Source of the DNA: Aestuariivirga sp.
GTDB taxonomy: Bacteria > Pseudomonadota > Alphaproteobacteria > Rhizobiales > Aestuariivirgaceae
Direction: 5' to 3'
Assembly: GCA_030680855.1 (NCBI GenBank)
Contig: JAUXUN010000023.1
Span: forward strand, 1-36,944
DNA length: 36,944 nucleotides
Shown here in pieces: positions 7,408 through 16,340 of the stretch (position 1 is the stretch's first letter; every line of letters begins with the position of its first letter). The notes beneath the pieces are model-generated. The model searched no databases, was not told the origin of the DNA, and worked only from the letters and a program-made list of their open reading frames with translations. The position numbers and the translations under genes are program-made.

Positions 7408-7421
7408 TTGATATTGATCAA
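7408..7421. promoter_or_regulatory. FNR/Anr/FixK-type box (perfect)
   Basis: Perfect TTGAT-ATTG-ATCAA, centred 88 bases before the ATG of the BON gene. On the minus strand GACAAT at 7384-7379 lies about 32 bases downstream of the box centre, the usual -10 position for a promoter activated from -41.5. Confidence 0.82.
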
Positions 7422-7465
7422 AGGAACCGGTCGCTTCCGGCAGCCGAATGCCTCATGGCACACAC

Positions 7466-8446
7466 CTAAGCGCGGGCTTCCACCTCATATGCTATTGATA
7501 AAAAGGCGGCGGCCCCTCTTAGACCCGCTTCATCTGTGACTATTACGTAAATAGGGATGGACTTCATATACTCCGTCATGCGCCCCTTGGAATCGAACCC
7601 CTTGCGGAAGTCTCCGACCGTCAGAACATCTAGTATGCGGGGCGCGATCCCGCCACCGATATACATGCCCCCGCGAGCTCCATAGAACAGCGCTGCATCG
7701 CCGGCAAATCGGCCGAGCCAGCTGGCGAAAAGCTCCACCACCTTCACCGCGACTGGATCATTGCGGCTAAGTGCCCTCTCCACGATTTCGGGAGTTGTAC
7801 ACTTCACGGCCTGCTTGCCCTGCAACTCTGTCAGAATTTGGTAAGCACTCGCGAGACCCGGCCCTGAAATCAGCATCTCGGCTGATATGTGGCCGAATTC
7901 CGTGTGCATTCGTTGCAGAATCATGAATTCTTCGTCATCCGCTACGGCGAAAGACGAATGTCCCCCCTCCCCTGGAATCGCGCACCATCCGGCCCGGGAC
8001 CAGGTCAGCCCTGCCACACCGAGCCCGGTCCCCGGCCCCACAACCGCCTTTGTCGCCTGTCCTGCGGACAAGTCTCCTCCCACCCTCTGGTAGTCGTTCT
8101 CCGAAAGTCTCGGCAGCGCATAGGCCAATGCCTCATAATCGTTGACGAATGCGATATAATCGGTGGCGGTTACAGCACGCATCGCCTCGCGAGTAAAAGA
8201 CCAAGAGGAATTGGTGAGACTTATCCGTTCCCCGCCAACCGGTCCAGCTACTGCAAAACCGGCGACTAGAGGCCGAAACGAAAGTGTTGCAAGATAGCTC
8301 TCGGTCGCCGCTTCAAGTGAACTATAGTCTGATACCTTTAACTTCTTGAAGTTTTGAATTTCAAGAGTTTTCAGGTTGGCCAATGCAAAACGCGCATGGG
8401 TTCCACCGATGTCCGCGACCAGAGCGATGGGACGTGGATTGATCAT
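7466..8446 (-). CDS. glk: Glucokinase
   Basis: A 326-residue proteobacterial-type glucokinase that phosphorylates glucose with ATP. Diagnostic segments are the phosphate-1 loop VADIGGTHARFALAN (residues 10-24), the sugar-binding FVNDYEALAYALPRL with catalytic Asp103, GPGTGLGVAG, and the adenosine segment GGMYIGGGIAPRIL. Its length matches E. coli Glk. The start is ATG at 8446 (MINPRPIALV); the ribosome binding site is weak. It lies 57 bases after the ATPase gene on the same strand, so it is probably the last gene of the glucose-transport operon, coupling uptake with phosphorylation. Confidence 0.93.
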   Translation of the reverse strand: MINPRPIALVADIGGTHARFALANLKTLEIQNFKKLKVSDYSSLEAATESYLATLSFRPLVAGFAVAGPVGGERISLTNSSWSFTREAMRAVTATDYIAFVNDYEALAYALPRLSENDYQRVGGDLSAGQATKAVVGPGTGLGVAGLTWSRAGWCAIPGEGGHSSFAVADDEEFMILQRMHTEFGHISAEMLISGPGLASAYQILTELQGKQAVKCTTPEIVERALSRNDPVAVKVVELFASWLGRFAGDAALFYGARGGMYIGGGIAPRILDVLTVGDFRKGFDSKGRMTEYMKSIPIYVIVTDEAGLRGAAAFLSIAYEVEARA

Positions 8447-8503
8447 TAATGAACACTCAAACAGTGAGGCACAACGCAAATATCCTTCCAATACTCATAT
8501 CTT

Positions 8504-9610
8504 TCACAACCGCTTCCCGGTCTTGACATCGAACAGTTTTGCCTTGCCCATATCGACTTCAAACGCGTACTTTGCACCCGCCTGTTCTCGGTCTTCCGGA
8601 TGGACCCGGGCAATGGCCTCGATGTTGCCGAGCGTGAAAACGAGCATTGTATCCGGCCCGGTCGGCTCCACGACATCAATGGCTCTTTGAAACGAGAACA
8701 TGTTCACTGACGGCCGCTGGGCGCCCTTGCGGGTGATCGTTTCCGGACGCATTCCCAGAAAAACCTCCTGATCTTCACGGGCTGCCGCTGGCTTAAGCAG
8801 CCGATCAGGCAAAGGGAACAGGATCGAACCCTCCTCATCAATAACCTCAACGACGTATTGGCCTTTCTTTCTGATGCGGCCGCGCACAATGTTCATTGAA
8901 GGAGCACCGATGAACTCCGCAACGAAGAGATCTTCCGGTTCCTCATAGATGGTTTCCGGCGAAGCAAACTGGCGGATATGGCCATTGTCCATAACCGCAA
9001 TTCGTGAAGCGAGCGTCATCGCTTCAATTTGATCGTGCGTGACATAAATAATGGTCTTGCCAAGCTGCTGATGAAGTTTTTTGATTTCAGTGCGCATTTC
9101 AATGCGAAGTTTCGCGTCGAGATTGGATAGCGGTTCGTCAAACAGGAACACATCGGGATGACGCACAAGGGCCCGCCCCATCGCCACCCGCTGCCGCTGG
9201 CCGCCCGAAAGTTGGCCGGGCTTGCGCTCAAGGAAGGAATCGATATGCAAAAGTTCGGTCACCTGCTTGAGGGCGCGCTCCTGTTCCGCAACCGGAACCC
9301 TTCGGGTTTCCATGCCGAAAGTGATGTTTTTGTGCACGGTTTTTGTTGGATAGAGCGCATAGGACTGAAAAACCATTGCAATGTTTCGGTCTTTCGGCGG
9401 AATATCATTCACCAGCCTGTCCCCGATGAAGATATTGCCGCTCGATAGCGTCTCAAGTCCCGCGACGAGATTGAGCAAGGTCGACTTTCCGCAGCCGGAG
9501 GGTCCCACCAGAACTACGAATTCACCCTCATTAAATTCGATGTCCACGCCCTTGATGACTTCGGTTGCTCCGAACCTCTTCCACACTTTCTCAAGACGGA
9601 CATTGCTCAT
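8504..9610 (-). CDS. Sugar ABC transporter ATPase (MalK/UgpC/MsmK family)
   Basis: A 368-residue ATPase that powers a sugar importer from the cytoplasmic side. Seen are Walker [10 protein letters not shown] (residues 37-45), Q-loop [10 protein letters not shown], signature [15 protein letters not shown], Walker [17 protein letters not shown], and the switch His in [11 protein letters not shown]. Residues 240-368 form the MalK-type C-terminal regulatory OB domain ([21 protein letters not shown]). The gene follows the MalG-like permease by 4 bases. Proteins of this group often serve more than one transporter. Confidence 0.93.
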   Translation of the reverse strand: MSNVRLEKVWKRFGATEVIKGVDIEFNEGEFVVLVGPSGCGKSTLLNLVAGLETLSSGNIFIGDRLVNDIPPKDRNIAMVFQSYALYPTKTVHKNITFGMETRRVPVAEQERALKQVTELLHIDSFLERKPGQLSGGQRQRVAMGRALVRHPDVFLFDEPLSNLDAKLRIEMRTEIKKLHQQLGKTIIYVTHDQIEAMTLASRIAVMDNGHIRQFASPETIYEEPEDLFVAEFIGAPSMNIVRGRIRKKGQYVVEVIDEEGSILFPLPDRLLKPAAAREDQEVFLGMRPETITRKGAQRPSVNMFSFQRAIDVVEPTGPDTMLVFTLGNIEAIARVHPEDREQAGAKYAFEVDMGKAKLFDVKTGKRL

Positions 9611-9614
9611 CGCG

Positions 9615-10508
9615 TTAACCTTTCAGAGCACCGGCGGCGAGACCCCGGACGAAATATTTTCCAGCGATGATGTAAACCAATAGGGTGGGCAACGCGGCCA
9701 GGATCGCCGCCGCCATATCGACGTTGTATTCTTTCACCCCTGTCGAGGTGTTGACAATATTGTTGAGGGCAACGGTTACCGGATTGCTGTCGCCCACAGT
9801 GAAGGCAATGCCAAACAGAAAGTCGTTCCAGATCTGGGTGAACTGCCAGATCACGGTTACCACAATCGCTGGCGGCGCCATGGGCAGCATAACGTGGAAG
9901 AAGATGCGAAAGAAGCCCGCACCGTCAATCTTGGCCGCCTGGACGATTCCATCTGAAACTCCGATGAAGAAATTGCGGAAATACAGTGTTGTGAATGCCA
10001 GGCCATAAACCGTGTGGACAAAGATCAGCCCAGTGACAGATCCCGCGAGACCCATAAGTCCAAGCGTGCGAGCCATGGGCAGCAGAACAACCTGAAATGG
10101 GATGAATGCCCCGAACAGCATCAGCGCGAATATGGTATCTGCGCCGCGGAACCGCCACTTGGTCAGCGCGTAGCCATTGAGCGCGCCGAGCGTTGTTGAG
10201 ATCAGCACCGCCGGCACGACCATGGCTACTGAATTCCACATGTAGGGCCGCAAGCCATTGCAGCGGACACCGACGCAGGCCGATTGCCAAGCCTTACCCC
10301 AAGCATCGAAATTCGGGTTCCGGGGCAGACTGAGCAGCGATCCGCCACGAATCTCATCAAGGGACTTCAGCGAGGTCGAGACCATTACGAAAAGGGGCAG
10401 AAGGTAATAGAGGACAAAGAGTCCGAGTATGAAAAACAGTAGAACGCGCAGCACCTTGTTGCGTGCGCCCTTTGGCCTGACGATGCCATCGATTGCAGCT
10501 CTGCTCAT
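9615..10508 (-). CDS. Carbohydrate ABC permease (MalG-like)
   Basis: A 297-residue inner-membrane protein of the binding-protein-dependent permease family. It has a first membrane segment at about residues 20-45 and five more in the core. The EAA loop that docks on the ATPase is [24 protein letters not shown]. The closing [14 protein letters not shown] is typical of the MalG half. The gene overlaps the preceding permease by 4 bases (ATGA). It forms the channel with the MalF-like partner. Confidence 0.92.
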   Translation of the reverse strand: MSRAAIDGIVRPKGARNKVLRVLLFFILGLFVLYYLLPLFVMVSTSLKSLDEIRGGSLLSLPRNPNFDAWGKAWQSACVGVRCNGLRPYMWNSVAMVVPAVLISTTLGALNGYALTKWRFRGADTIFALMLFGAFIPFQVVLLPMARTLGLMGLAGSVTGLIFVHTVYGLAFTTLYFRNFFIGVSDGIVQAAKIDGAGFFRIFFHVMLPMAPPAIVVTVIWQFTQIWNDFLFGIAFTVGDSNPVTVALNNIVNTSTGVKEYNVDMAAAILAALPTLLVYIIAGKYFVRGLAAGALKG

Positions 10509-11395
10509 CTTCCGGTTCTCCGCAATTCGGAATATAGATACGGCACGATAATCGCGATGACTGTTACCAGCATCATGACGGCGCTCGCGGCGGCTTCACC
10601 CAGTTCGCTGCGCTGGAAGGCAAAGGAATACATGAAGGTGGCAGGCATGTCGGTGGCGTAGCCAGGGCCGCCGCCAGTCAGCGCCATGACAAGATCGAAG
10701 CTCTTGATTGCGAGATGTGCAAGTATGATGAACGCCGAGAGGAAGACTGGCCGGACCATTGGCAGTATGATGCTGTAATAGGTCCGGATCGGCCCTGCTC
10801 CGTCGATCGCCGCTGCCTTGAGAATCTCATCGTCAACGGATCGCAATCCGGCCAGGAACAAAGCCATCACATAGCCCGACGATTGCCATACTCCGGCGAT
10901 GACCACTGTGTAGATGGCCATATCCGGATTGACCAGCCAGTCGAAGCGGAAATTCTCAAAACCCCATCCCCGAATGACATGCTCAAGTCCGAGGCCTGGA
11001 TTCAGTATCCATTTCCATGCCGTCCCGGTCACAATGAAGGAAAGCGCCATAGGGTAGAGATAGATCGCCCGAATTGTGCCTTCGATCCTTATCCGTTGAT
11101 CAAGCAGGATAGCCAGCAGAATTCCAATCACCGTGCACCCAGCCATAAACAGGCTGCTGAAAATGAAGAGATTTGCAATTGCAACGTACCAACGCGGGGT
11201 ATCCCACAGCCGCTCGTACTGGATTAACCCGGCGAACTCATAGCTGGGAAGGACGGCTGATCTGGTGAAGGAAATGTAGAGGGTCCATGCAATGAACCCG
11301 TAGACAAAAAACAGGCTTGCTGCGAACAGTGGCGACACGACCAGCTTTGGGAGGTGAGGCTCAATCCATTGCGCAGGTCTTCGTCTGGTTGGCAT
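10505..11395 (-). CDS. Carbohydrate ABC permease (MalF-like)
   Basis: A 296-residue permease subunit with about six membrane segments, the first at residues 20-42. The EAA loop reads DEILKAAAIDGAGPIRTYYSIILP. The segment MALTGGGPGYATDMPATFMYSFAF is typical of the MalF half of glucose, mannose and glycerol-phosphate-type importers. It overlaps the MalG-like gene by 4 bases. The 78 bases between it and the binding-protein gene may allow different expression of the binding protein, as is usual for such operons. Confidence 0.92.
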   Translation of the reverse strand: MPTRRRPAQWIEPHLPKLVVSPLFAASLFFVYGFIAWTLYISFTRSAVLPSYEFAGLIQYERLWDTPRWYVAIANLFIFSSLFMAGCTVIGILLAILLDQRIRIEGTIRAIYLYPMALSFIVTGTAWKWILNPGLGLEHVIRGWGFENFRFDWLVNPDMAIYTVVIAGVWQSSGYVMALFLAGLRSVDDEILKAAAIDGAGPIRTYYSIILPMVRPVFLSAFIILAHLAIKSFDLVMALTGGGPGYATDMPATFMYSFAFQRSELGEAAASAVMMLVTVIAIIVPYLYSELRRTGR

Positions 11396-11473
11396 TGGGG
11401 CACTCGGTCAGTTAAGTGAAATGACCGGGACCCTCATGCGGACCCCGATCGTTCGCGTGTTCTGAACAGATGT

Positions 11474-12730
11474 TTAACGTTGGGCGCGCTTGACGCCTTC
11501 CACTAAGGCCTTCACCGCGTCAGCAGAGCTCATGTCGCTATTGAAGAAATTGGTAACAGCATCAAGGAATTCGCCACGGATTGTGCGGGGAATAGCCATC
11601 TCATGCGCCATGCTCGGAACAAGGGAATTGGCCGCGATGGCCGCCGCCAGATCATCATGCGATTTCACCGCACAGGAATCGAACTTGTCCATGGGAACAT
11701 CGATCCGCGCCGGGATCGATCCTTTGGCAAGATTGAAGGTCTCCTGGAATGCAGGTGACATGATTTCGCTGGCAAGGACTTTCTGGCCTTCCAACCGGTC
11801 AGCACCTGAGACTTTGAAGAAGGTGAAGCTGTCCGAGTTCAGGATGTAGCCATTGCCCGGCGCCGGCGCACAAAGGAAGTCCGTCCCGGGCCTCTTTCCG
11901 GCCGCAAGGAATTCACCTTTGGCCCAATCGCCCATAATCTGGAACCCGGCTTCGCCATTCATGACCATTGCAGTGGCCAGGTTCCAGTCCCGTCCCGAGA
12001 ACGATGGATCTACGTAGCCGCGCAGCTTGCGGAGCTGGTCAAACGACTTGACCATGGTATCGCTTGTCAAGGCTTTTTCGTCGAGTTCCACCAAGGCTTT
12101 CTGAAAGAAATCCGGGCCGCCGACACCGAGAACGACCACTTCAAAAACTGTGGCATCCTGCCAAGGTTGCCCGCCATGGGCCAACGGAGTAATGCCCGCC
12201 GCCTTGAGTTTGTCGGCCGTAGCGTTGAACTCTTCCCAAGTTGTCGGCATTGATGCACCCACTTTGGCGAGAACCTGAGGATTGGCCCAGAACCAGTCGA
12301 CGCGGTGAATATTGACAGGTGCTGCGACGTACTTTCCGTCATACTTCATGATGCCAGCGAGTGCCGGGGGCAATACCGCGTCCCAGTTCTCCTTCTTTGC
12401 AACATCATCGACGTCGTTCAGCGCGCCCTCTTTGGCCCACTCCTGAATGCCTGGCCCCTTCAGCTGCACTGCGGTTGGCGGGTCACCAGCCATGACGCGG
12501 GCGCGCAACGCTGTCATCGCTGCATCACCGCCACCACCGGCAATTGGAGAATCAATCCATTTGCCACCTTGGGCCTCAAACGTCTTTTTCAACTCACCGA
12601 CAGCCTTTGCTTCGCCTCCTGATGTCCACCAGTGAAGCACCTCGACGGTTCCGCCAGCTTGCGCTGCCGCAGACCCTAAAAACAGACTTGCTCCAAAAAC
12701 GAATGCTGCACTGCGATTGAACATATTCAT
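11474..12730 (-). CDS. Sugar-binding protein, glucose/mannose type
   Basis: A 418-residue family 1 extracellular solute-binding protein. A signal peptide is visible (hydrophobic residues 8-22, cleavage after AAAQA, residue 25). The mature start GGTVEVLHWWTSGGEAKAV and the features MAGDPPTAVQLKGPGIQEWA, VNIHRVDWFWAN, AHGGQPWQDATVFE and IMGDWAKGEF match the glucose/mannose-binding group (as in GtsA of Pseudomonas), so glucose is the best guess; the glucokinase in the same operon supports it. The ribosome binding site is GGGAGGA. Two perfect FNR-type boxes lie upstream, one at a distance that fits a class II activated promoter. Confidence 0.9.
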   Translation of the reverse strand: MNMFNRSAAFVFGASLFLGSAAAQAGGTVEVLHWWTSGGEAKAVGELKKTFEAQGGKWIDSPIAGGGGDAAMTALRARVMAGDPPTAVQLKGPGIQEWAKEGALNDVDDVAKKENWDAVLPPALAGIMKYDGKYVAAPVNIHRVDWFWANPQVLAKVGASMPTTWEEFNATADKLKAAGITPLAHGGQPWQDATVFEVVVLGVGGPDFFQKALVELDEKALTSDTMVKSFDQLRKLRGYVDPSFSGRDWNLATAMVMNGEAGFQIMGDWAKGEFLAAGKRPGTDFLCAPAPGNGYILNSDSFTFFKVSGADRLEGQKVLASEIMSPAFQETFNLAKGSIPARIDVPMDKFDSCAVKSHDDLAAAIAANSLVPSMAHEMAIPRTIRGEFLDAVTNFFNSDMSSADAVKALVEGVKRAQR

Positions 12731-12776
12731 GGAATCCTCCCATCACGCGCATTGGCCACTCTGCCAACATTTTACA

Positions 12777-12782
12777 ATGCTA
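12777..12782 (-). promoter_or_regulatory. Possible -10 element of the glucose-transport operon
   Basis: TAGCAT, read on the minus strand, is centred about 33 bases from the centre of the FNR-type box at 12806-12819. This is the spacing expected for a class II promoter activated from -41.5. Four of six bases agree with TATAAT. The position is inferred from spacing alone. Confidence 0.4.
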
Positions 12783-12805
12783 GCATCGGAATTGACCCCT
12801 TGAGT

Positions 12806-12819
12806 TTGATGCTGATCAA
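12806..12819. promoter_or_regulatory. FNR/Anr/FixK-type box (perfect), transporter side
   Basis: Perfect TTGAT-GCTG-ATCAA in the divergent region between the sugar-binding protein and PEP synthase. It is centred 82 bases before the ATG of the binding protein, with a TAGCAT -10 candidate at the right distance. Confidence 0.82.
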
Positions 12820-12852
12820 TAATGGAAGATCTTTTATCAACTTCGCATTGGG

Positions 12853-12866
12853 TTGATGAGGATCAA
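12853..12866. promoter_or_regulatory. FNR/Anr/FixK-type box (perfect), ppsA side
   Basis: Perfect TTGAT-GAGG-ATCAA, 47 bases (centre to centre) from the box at 12806. It lies 126 bases before the ppsA start and overlaps an in-frame ATG at 12866, which argues against that codon as the start. Confidence 0.82.
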
Positions 12867-12991
12867 TGACGCGAGCCGTCTTCTGCGTGAAAAGGGATGC
12901 AATCGGCAAGAAATTCATCTCGGATCGCAGCAAGTTGCCCCGTGTGGGTGTTGTATTGCCGGTCAATTGGTTGGCAGCGAGGAGTGATTTA

Positions 12992-15376
12992 ATGGCAGTT
13001 GCGCATTCCCATGTGGTGTGGTTCGAAGATGTTGGGCGGGCCGATGTGGCGCTGGTGGGCGGCAAAAGCGCCTCGCTTGGCGAAATGATTCGCGCCCTCG
13101 AGCCTAAAGGCATCCGTGTTCCTCCCGGCTTTGCAACCACGTCGGATGCCTACTGGCGTTTTCTGGACGAAAACAAGCTCCGCCCTAGGATGGAAGCGCT
13201 TCTGGCTGACCTCGCAGCTGGAAGGCTCAAGCTGCCCGAGGCCGGCAAGGCAATCCGGACCGCAATTCTGCAAGGTGCATGGCCAAAGGCAATTGCAGAA
13301 GCCATCATCACCGCCTATGGCGAGCTCTGCCGCAGAACTGGCCTGGCCGACATCAGTGTCGCAGTTCGTTCAAGCGCTACAGCAGAGGACTTGCCGCAGG
13401 CAAGTTTTGCCGGCCAGCAGGAATCATATCTCAACATCCGGGGCACACAGTCCCTGCTCGATGCGTGCCGCAATTGTATGGCTTCGCTTTTTACGGATCG
13501 GGCGATTGCCTACCGCCAGGCGCAGGGTTTCGATCACATGCGTGTGGCGCTAACGGTCGGAGTGCAGCGCATGGTGCGGTCTGACCTAGGCGGAGCTGGT
13601 GTGATGTTCTCGATCGATACCGAGACCGGATTTGACAAGGTCATTCTTATCAATGCCGCCTGGGGTCTCGGCGAAAATGTTGTGAAGGGTACAATCGATC
13701 CCGATGAATACCATGTCTTCAAGCCCGGTCTCGCTGATCCAACCCTCATCCCAATCATCGAGAAGCGGCTTGGCACCAAAACCCAAAAGATGACCTATGC
13801 GACCGGTGCTTCGCCCACAGAAAACGTCCCGACCTCAAAAGCCGAGCGGACAGCATTTGTGCTCGACAACCAGGACATTCTCCTGCTCGCCCGCTGGGCT
13901 ACTACAATAGAGGTGCATTACGGTATCCCGATGGATATGGAATGGGCCAAGGACGGCGAGACTGGCGAACTCTTCATGCTTCAGGCGCGGCCCGAAACCG
14001 TCCAGTCGCAGAGCAAAGCTGGCCAGTTCAATACCTACAGAATCAAGAGCAAGGGCAAATTACTGCTGTCGGGCCTCGGGATCGGCGGCGCCGTCGTGGC
14101 TGGCAAGGTTTGCCTCATAGAGAACCCCCGTGACATCGACCGCTTCGCCGATGGCGCTATCCTTGTGGCGAGCACGACCGACCCGGACTGGGTGCCGATC
14201 ATGAAACGCGCCTCGGCAATTATAACCGATTATGGTGGCCGCACCTCGCACGCTGCGATCGTCAGCCGTGAACTCGGGCTGCCGGCAATAGTCGGTGCCG
14301 GAAAAGCCACGGAACTCCTGCACAATCTCCAGGAAATCACGGTTTCCTGCGCCGAAGGTGACCAGGGCTTTGTCTACCAGGGTGCTGCCGAGTTCGAGGT
14401 TCAAAGCATCGACGTGTCAAACCTGCCGAAAACGTCAACTGAGGTCATGCTCAATATGGCAAATCCGGCAGCAGCATACAAATGGTGGAGAGTTCCGGCC
14501 GATGGCATAGGCCTTGTTCGTATGGAATTCGTCGTCGGCAATCACATACGCGTTCATCCCATGGCTCTTGTGCACTTCGAACACTTGAAGGATGACACCG
14601 CAAAACAGCAGATCTCAGAAATGACCAGGACCTACAGTGACAAGACCGAATATTTCGTGGACCGGCTGGCGCTCGGGTTGTCGAGGATTGCGGCCGTCAT
14701 GCACCCCAAGCCGGTCATCGTTCGGATGAGTGACTTCAAAACGAATGAATACGCAAACCTGATCGGTGGCGCCGCGTTTGAGCCGCACGAGGAGAACCCG
14801 ATGATCGGGTTTCGCGGGGCGTCACGTTACTATTCGCCACGTTACAAGGAAGGGTTCGCACTTGAGTGCCGCGCCATTAAACACCTGCGAGAGGAGATGG
14901 GTTTCAGGAATGTCGTCGTCATGATCCCCTTCTGCCGATCCACGGTTGAAGCTGATCGCGTCTTGAGCGTAATGGCGGAAAATGGCTTGGAGCGCGGCGT
15001 TAATGGCCTGGAGGTCTATGTGATGTGCGAGATTCCTTCAAACATCATCCGCGCAAGCGAATTCGCCAAGAGGTTCGACGGCTTTTCCATCGGATCGAAT
15101 GACCTAACCCAACTCACGCTTGGTGTTGACCGCGATTCCGCGGAACTTGCCGAGCTATTCGATGAGCAGGATCCGGCGGTCAAATGGATGATCGAAAGTG
15201 TCATCACCGCCGCGCACAAGGCCGGAGCAAAGGTCGGCCTTTGCGGCCAGGCGCCGAGTGATCACCCAGAGTTTGCGGAATTTCTCGTCAGATGCGGAAT
15301 TGATTCTATCTCGGTGAGCCCGGACAGTTTTGTGGCGGTGAAGCAGAAGGTTGCTCAGGCAGAAGCCGCTTTGTAA
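12992..15376 (+). CDS. ppsA: Phosphoenolpyruvate synthase
   Basis: A 794-residue PEP synthase (pyruvate, water dikinase), interconverting pyruvate + ATP and PEP + AMP + phosphate. It has the N-terminal ATP-grasp domain (SASLGEMIRAL, VRSSATAEDLPQASFAGQQESYL), the mobile phospho-His domain with GGRTSHAAIVSRELGLPAIVG and catalytic His420, and the C-terminal TIM barrel with IPSNIIRASEFAKRFDGFSIGSNDLTQL and Cys751 in GLCGQAPSDHPEF. Length and residue numbers are close to E. coli PpsA. The ATG at 12992 was chosen for GAGGAG 7 bases upstream and because an upstream ATG at 12866 overlaps an FNR-type box. It is gluconeogenic in most bacteria but might run backwards under energy stress (inference). Confidence 0.95.
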   Translation: MAVAHSHVVWFEDVGRADVALVGGKSASLGEMIRALEPKGIRVPPGFATTSDAYWRFLDENKLRPRMEALLADLAAGRLKLPEAGKAIRTAILQGAWPKAIAEAIITAYGELCRRTGLADISVAVRSSATAEDLPQASFAGQQESYLNIRGTQSLLDACRNCMASLFTDRAIAYRQAQGFDHMRVALTVGVQRMVRSDLGGAGVMFSIDTETGFDKVILINAAWGLGENVVKGTIDPDEYHVFKPGLADPTLIPIIEKRLGTKTQKMTYATGASPTENVPTSKAERTAFVLDNQDILLLARWATTIEVHYGIPMDMEWAKDGETGELFMLQARPETVQSQSKAGQFNTYRIKSKGKLLLSGLGIGGAVVAGKVCLIENPRDIDRFADGAILVASTTDPDWVPIMKRASAIITDYGGRTSHAAIVSRELGLPAIVGAGKATELLHNLQEITVSCAEGDQGFVYQGAAEFEVQSIDVSNLPKTSTEVMLNMANPAAAYKWWRVPADGIGLVRMEFVVGNHIRVHPMALVHFEHLKDDTAKQQISEMTRTYSDKTEYFVDRLALGLSRIAAVMHPKPVIVRMSDFKTNEYANLIGGAAFEPHEENPMIGFRGASRYYSPRYKEGFALECRAIKHLREEMGFRNVVVMIPFCRSTVEADRVLSVMAENGLERGVNGLEVYVMCEIPSNIIRASEFAKRFDGFSIGSNDLTQLTLGVDRDSAELAELFDEQDPAVKWMIESVITAAHKAGAKVGLCGQAPSDHPEFAEFLVRCGIDSISVSPDSFVAVKQKVAQAEAAL

Positions 15377-15384
15377 CGGAGTTA

Positions 15385-15402
15385 ATGCCGGTCAACCGGC
15401 AT
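15385..15402. terminator. Hairpin between convergent ppsA and pfkB
   Basis: ATGCCGG-TCAA-CCGGCAT is a perfect 7-bp stem with a 4-base loop in the short gap between the two convergent genes; it overlaps the pfkB stop codon. It has no clear T-tract, so a bidirectional terminator or RNA-stabilising stem is possible. Confidence 0.55.
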
Positions 15403-16318
15403 AGCCCTTGGAAAGGAGATCGAACACATCACTGCGCTTGCAAAGCTTGGTTCCCGGGGTCATGACTTTTGCCGCGCCAGCGGCGACCCCAAGCCGAAAG
15501 GCTTCCTCGGGCGACTTGCCTTGGGATAGTGACCAAGTCATCGCGCCAAGAAAGCTGTCCCCCGCGCCAACGGCTGAGCGCACTCTCACAGGTGTGGCCG
15601 GCACGCGCAGAATGCCGCTGGACGTGGCCATTAGCGCTCCATCGGCACCCATGGTGACAGCAACAATTTCAGCCGCACCACGCGCCACAATATCCGCAGC
15701 GGCCCGACGAACGCCATCTTCATTCAGTTTTTGTCCCACGAGTTTTTCCAACTCGCCCAGGCTGGGCTTGACCAGGAAAACCCGGGACTTCTCCAAAGTT
15801 GTTTGCAGGCCCATCCCGGAACTATCGAGGACAAACCTGGCTCCCCTGGAAGCAGCCGCGTCAGCTATCCGGGCATAAGTATCACCCGGCACACCGGCGG
15901 GGAGACTCCCACTGGCGATAACATAGCTCCCACCATGCGATATTGCGGCCTCCAGGCACGGCTGCAACTCGTCGGGTCGCACGGCCGGACCCTCGGCAAC
16001 AAAACGGTATTCGAGCCCAGTCGTCTGTTCTTGAACCACGACGCCGATTCTGGTCTGGCCGGTTATGGGGAAGAGACGTCGGCGGATACCTTCCTCTCCC
16101 AACAGACGGTCAAGGAGCATGCCTATCTCGCCACCCGCGACGAAGATCGCTTCCGCATCTCCCCCCAGCGTCGCAATGACCCGGGCGACGTTAATTCCAC
16201 CTCCCCCCGGATCATATCTCGTGTTCAACGTTCTTGTCTTGCGGGTTGGGCGCACGACGTCCGCCTGGCTCGAGATATCAACCGTGGGATTTAGTGTAAT
16301 GGTAAGGATTTGGGTCAT
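15392..16318 (-). CDS. pfkB: 6-phosphofructokinase II (PfkB family)
   Basis: A 308-residue PfkB-family kinase very like E. coli Pfk-2. The shared pattern runs from the opening ILTITLNPTVDISSQ, through DPGGGGINVARVIATLGG (residues 36-53) and ASGSLPAGVPGD, to the catalytic VGAGDSFLGAMT with Asp254 and the ending MTPGTKLCKRSDV. It phosphorylates fructose 6-phosphate (possibly also related hexose phosphates). Many alphaproteobacteria lack phosphofructokinase and use the Entner-Doudoroff route, so this copy is notable. It starts 22 bases after the CBS-BON gene and probably shares the box at 17089-17102. No strong ribosome binding site was seen. Confidence 0.9.
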   Translation of the reverse strand: MTQILTITLNPTVDISSQADVVRPTRKTRTLNTRYDPGGGGINVARVIATLGGDAEAIFVAGGEIGMLLDRLLGEEGIRRRLFPITGQTRIGVVVQEQTTGLEYRFVAEGPAVRPDELQPCLEAAISHGGSYVIASGSLPAGVPGDTYARIADAAASRGARFVLDSSGMGLQTTLEKSRVFLVKPSLGELEKLVGQKLNEDGVRRAAADIVARGAAEIVAVTMGADGALMATSSGILRVPATPVRVRSAVGAGDSFLGAMTWSLSQGKSPEEAFRLGVAAGAAKVMTPGTKLCKRSDVFDLLSKGYAG

Positions 16319-16340
16319 GGATCGGAAGGCACGGCCTGCA

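Noticed and set aside
12866-12991. N-terminal extension of PEP synthase from an ATG at 12866
   Set aside because: That codon overlaps the FNR-type box at 12853-12866; ATG 12992 has GAGGAG and gives catalytic residue numbers close to those of the E. coli enzyme.
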